From NCBI RefSeq assembly GCF_041679265.1, contig NZ_JBGFSM010000005.1, forward strand, positions 211,693-275,692: DNA of 64,000 bases, in the 5' to 3' direction. This DNA comes from Autumnicola sp041679265 (GTDB lineage Bacteria; Bacteroidota; Bacteroidia; Flavobacteriales; Flavobacteriaceae). This document shows, one piece after another, positions 63,201 to 64,000 of the stretch. The notes under the pieces were generated by a model. It was not told where the DNA came from, searched no databases, and worked only from the letters and a program-made list of their open reading frames with translations. The translations under genes and the position numbers were made by a program. Every line of letters begins with the position of its first letter. Position 1 is the stretch's first letter.

Positions 63201-63617
63201 CACGAACAAAAAGATCCGTTACTGATCTATAAATTTGAAGCGTTTGAACTTTTCAAAACCATGATAGACCAGGTAAACCGTGATGTAATTTCCTTCTTGT
63301 TTAAAGGAGAAATTCCTGAAGGGAATACTTCCAACATTCATGAAGCGAGACAAACAAGAAGGCGTGAAAAAGTAGAAACTACAAAAGAAGAAATTCCTAA
63401 TATGGATGAACGGGCCGCACAAAGCCGTGCCGCCGGGCAGCGCCAGCAACCCAAACCTCAGGTCACTGAAACTGTGGTGAGAGATCACCCAAAAATTGGC
63501 CGGAACGACAGGGTCACCATTAAGAACGTGATGAGCGGAGAAAATAAAACGGTGAAGTACAAACAGGCCATTCCGCTTCTGGATAAGGGGGATTGGGTGC
63601 TTGTAAATGAGAAATAA
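60255..63617 (+). CDS. secA: Preprotein translocase ATPase SecA
   Basis: The motor that pushes unfolded preproteins through SecYEG. The 1120 residues are long compared with about 900 in Proteobacteria, as usual in Bacteroidota. Visible are the nucleotide-binding motif EMQTGEGKTLVATLP (about residue 190), YGTNNEFGFDYLRDNM, VDEVDSVLVDDARTPLIISG, the second motor domain TNMAGRGTDIKL and DRQLRGRSGRQGDPGSSQFY, and the helical scaffold. The insertions near 60-130 and 385-470 are charged and family-typical. No Cys-rich zinc-binding tail is present; the protein ends VKYKQAIPLLDKGDWVLVNE. Confidence 0.96.
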   Translation: MSFLDSVLKVFVGDKSKKDVKEIQPIVEKIKAFEAEFEALSLDELRAKTSSFKAKIAEALEEVNQKIASLEKEADESEDITRKEDIYTEIDALKDKAYEISEDVLNDILPEAFATVKETAKRFVANSELKVTASTFDREISAEKDYVTLDGDNAIWSNSWDAAGKPVTWDMVHYDVQLIGGVAMHQGKIAEMQTGEGKTLVATLPMYLNALTGNGVHLVTVNDYLAKRDSAWMAPIFEFHGLSVDCIDYHRPNSAARRKAYNADITYGTNNEFGFDYLRDNMSHSPNDLVQRPHNYAIVDEVDSVLVDDARTPLIISGPIPKGDIHEFDELKPAVANIVEVQRKHLVKVLAEAKKLIASGDTKEGGKQLLRVYRGLPKNKALIKYLSEEGIKQLLQKTENHYMQDNNREMPKIDEELYFTIDEKTNQIDLTDKGIEYLSANGDPDFFVMPEIGMEIAKIEKEDLPKEEEAEKKEELFRDYSVKSERIHTMRQLLKAYTLFEKDTEYVVIENKVKIVDEQTGRIMEGRRYSDGLHQAIEAKESVKIEDATQTFATVTLQNYFRMYRKLSGMTGTAVTEAGELWEIYKLDVVEIPTNRPIARKDKEDLVYKTKREKYNAVIDHVTELSNAGRPVLIGTTSVEISELLSRMLKLRNVPHNVLNAKLHKKEADIVAEAGKSGIVTIATNMAGRGTDIKLSKEVKEAGGLAIVGTERHDSRRVDRQLRGRSGRQGDPGSSQFYVSLEDNLMRLFGSERIAKLMDRMGLEEGEVIQHSMISKSIERAQKKVEENNFGIRKRLLEYDDVMNAQREVIYKRRYHALFGDRLRVDIANMIFDTSEAIAETNKAASDFKNFEFELIRYFSMSSPVSEEDFAKMNVQKIAGEVYKAAYKHYEEKMEHSASRAYPVIRQVYEDESNNFERISVPFTDGAKTLQVVTNLEKAYETEGKQLVKDFEKNITLAIIDDAWKTHLRKMDELKQSVQLAVHEQKDPLLIYKFEAFELFKTMIDQVNRDVISFLFKGEIPEGNTSNIHEARQTRRREKVETTKEEIPNMDERAAQSRAAGQRQQPKPQVTETVVRDHPKIGRNDRVTIKNVMSGENKTVKYKQAIPLLDKGDWVLVNEK

Positions 63618-63700
63618 GACGTTAGACGTTAGACGTTAGACGTTAGACGTTAGACGTTAGACGTTAGACGTTAGACGTTAGACGTTAGACGTTAGACGTT
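63615..63700. repeat. GACGTTA heptad array
   Basis: From the secA stop codon (TAA at 63615) onward, GACGTTA repeats 11.9 times without error up to an assembly gap at 63701. Confidence 0.95.
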
Positions 63701-63800
63701 NNNNNNNNNNNNNNNNNNNNNNNNNNNNNNNNNNNNNNNNNNNNNNNNNNNNNNNNNNNNNNNNNNNNNNNNNNNNNNNNNNNNNNNNNNNNNNNNNNNN
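63701..63800. other. Assembly gap (100 N)
   Basis: Exactly 100 N; the left flank is the GACGTTA array, and the right flank resumes with AGACGAAAAT, so the array length is unknown. Confidence 0.97.
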
Positions 63801-63814
63801 AGACGAAAATATAG

Positions 63815-63850
63815 ATCCCGAAGTAGAATTTCTGCTTCGGGATTTTTTTT
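63815..63850 (+). terminator. Rho-independent terminator downstream of secA
   Basis: ATCCCGAAG and CTTCGGGAT pair perfectly (with further pairs in TAGAA/TTCTG) and are followed by eight T. It is the end of the secA transcript unless a gene lies in the gap. Confidence 0.9.
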
Positions 63851-63880
63851 ATTTTACTATTTATTAACTGTTGTTTTAAA

Positions 63881-63952
63881 GCTCCCCTCCTTAAAAAGGA
63901 GGGCCCGCCTGAATGACTGTGTCGGGCAGGGTGGCCGTAGGCCGGGGTGGTG
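63881..63952 (-). repeat. REP-like GC-rich element, copy 4 (inverted)
   Basis: It starts GCTCCCCTCCTTAAAAAGGA and runs to GGCCGTAGGCCGGGGTGG, the reverse complement of copy 1. The CCTCCTT/AAGGAGG arms form a hairpin. Confidence 0.87.
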
Positions 63953-63954
63953 TT

Positions 63955-63993
63955 AATAGTTCAAAGTTTGTAGTTTAGAGTTCGGAGTTTTTT
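63955..63993. repeat. AGTTNNN heptads
   Basis: AGTTCAA, AGTTTGT, AGTTTAG, AGTTCGG and AGTTTTT follow each other with a 7-bp period: the first four bases are fixed and the last three vary. Confidence 0.78.
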
Positions 63994-64000
63994 CCGCCAA

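Noticed and set aside
1..64000. tRNA, rRNA or riboswitch genes
   Set aside because: I looked for cloverleaf-type and conserved rRNA segments and for a cobalamin riboswitch before the adenosyltransferase gene, and recognised none.

Overview
The window is a 64 kb scaffold piece from a member of the Bacteroidota, most likely a marine Flavobacteriaceae (the family is firm; a genus near Salegentibacter or Gramella is only an impression). Evidence: AT-rich DNA, flavobacterial versions of LptB, PssA, Lnt, ABC-F and SecA, promoters of the Bacteroidota type (TTG, about 19-20 bp, TAnnTTTG), start codons without Shine-Dalgarno sequences, and a sulfotransferase-rich surface polysaccharide locus. There are four 100-N assembly gaps, all inside repeats.

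Layout. 1-4.4 kb: core envelope genes (3' part of lptB, a secreted protein of unknown function, pssA, lnt). 4.4-5.5 kb: six tandem repeats of about 150 bp. 5.5-38 kb: a very long leftward block of about 29 polysaccharide genes: an initiating sugar-phosphate transferase, a Wzy-like polymerase, many GT2 and GT4 glycosyltransferases, methyltransferases, a sulfotransferase, NeuB, WecB, and the ABC ATPase Wzt. 38-47 kb: mostly rightward genes (a GT-B-like protein, a sulfotransferase, a GT4, NeuC, NeuA, asparagine synthase), interrupted by a GIY-YIG nuclease gene and a YafQ-type toxin-antitoxin pair, and closed by a leftward pyruvyltransferase. 47.6-53.6 kb: repeats, the Wzm permease, a DUF433/DUF5615 pair, a truncated four-helix-bundle gene, and the wza-wzc pair. 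54.3-64 kb: ABC-F ATPase, an intact four-helix-bundle gene, a methyltransferase, a LolD/MacB-type ATPase, a small membrane protein, a cobalamin adenosyltransferase, a DUF2795 protein and SecA.

How the genes work together. WcaJ-like transferase, Wzy, Wza and Wzc form most of a Wzy-dependent capsule or exopolysaccharide export route, but no Wzx flippase is visible. A complete Wzm/Wzt ABC exporter is present instead, or as well. NeuB, NeuC and NeuA should make a CMP-activated nonulosonic (sialic-type) acid. Sulfotransferases, a pyruvyltransferase, FkbM and other methyltransferases, and possibly the AsnB amidotransferase would decorate the polymer.

The most unusual content is the non-coding DNA. 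Nearly every larger gap is built of short words repeated with a strict 7-bp (sometimes 8-bp) period. The words differ from place to place (GGAGATT, TAAGGTT, GAGTTGT, GTTAGAC, TTCACTT, AACTTCC, AGTTNNN) and drift into each other. Both four-helix-bundle genes lie between such arrays in inverted orientation, one array lies in frame inside a methyltransferase gene, and others touch stop codons. Two further dispersed families are present: a palindromic element of about 110 bp (TTGCGAG ... CTCGCAA) around the GIY-YIG and neu genes, and a GC-rich REP-like element.
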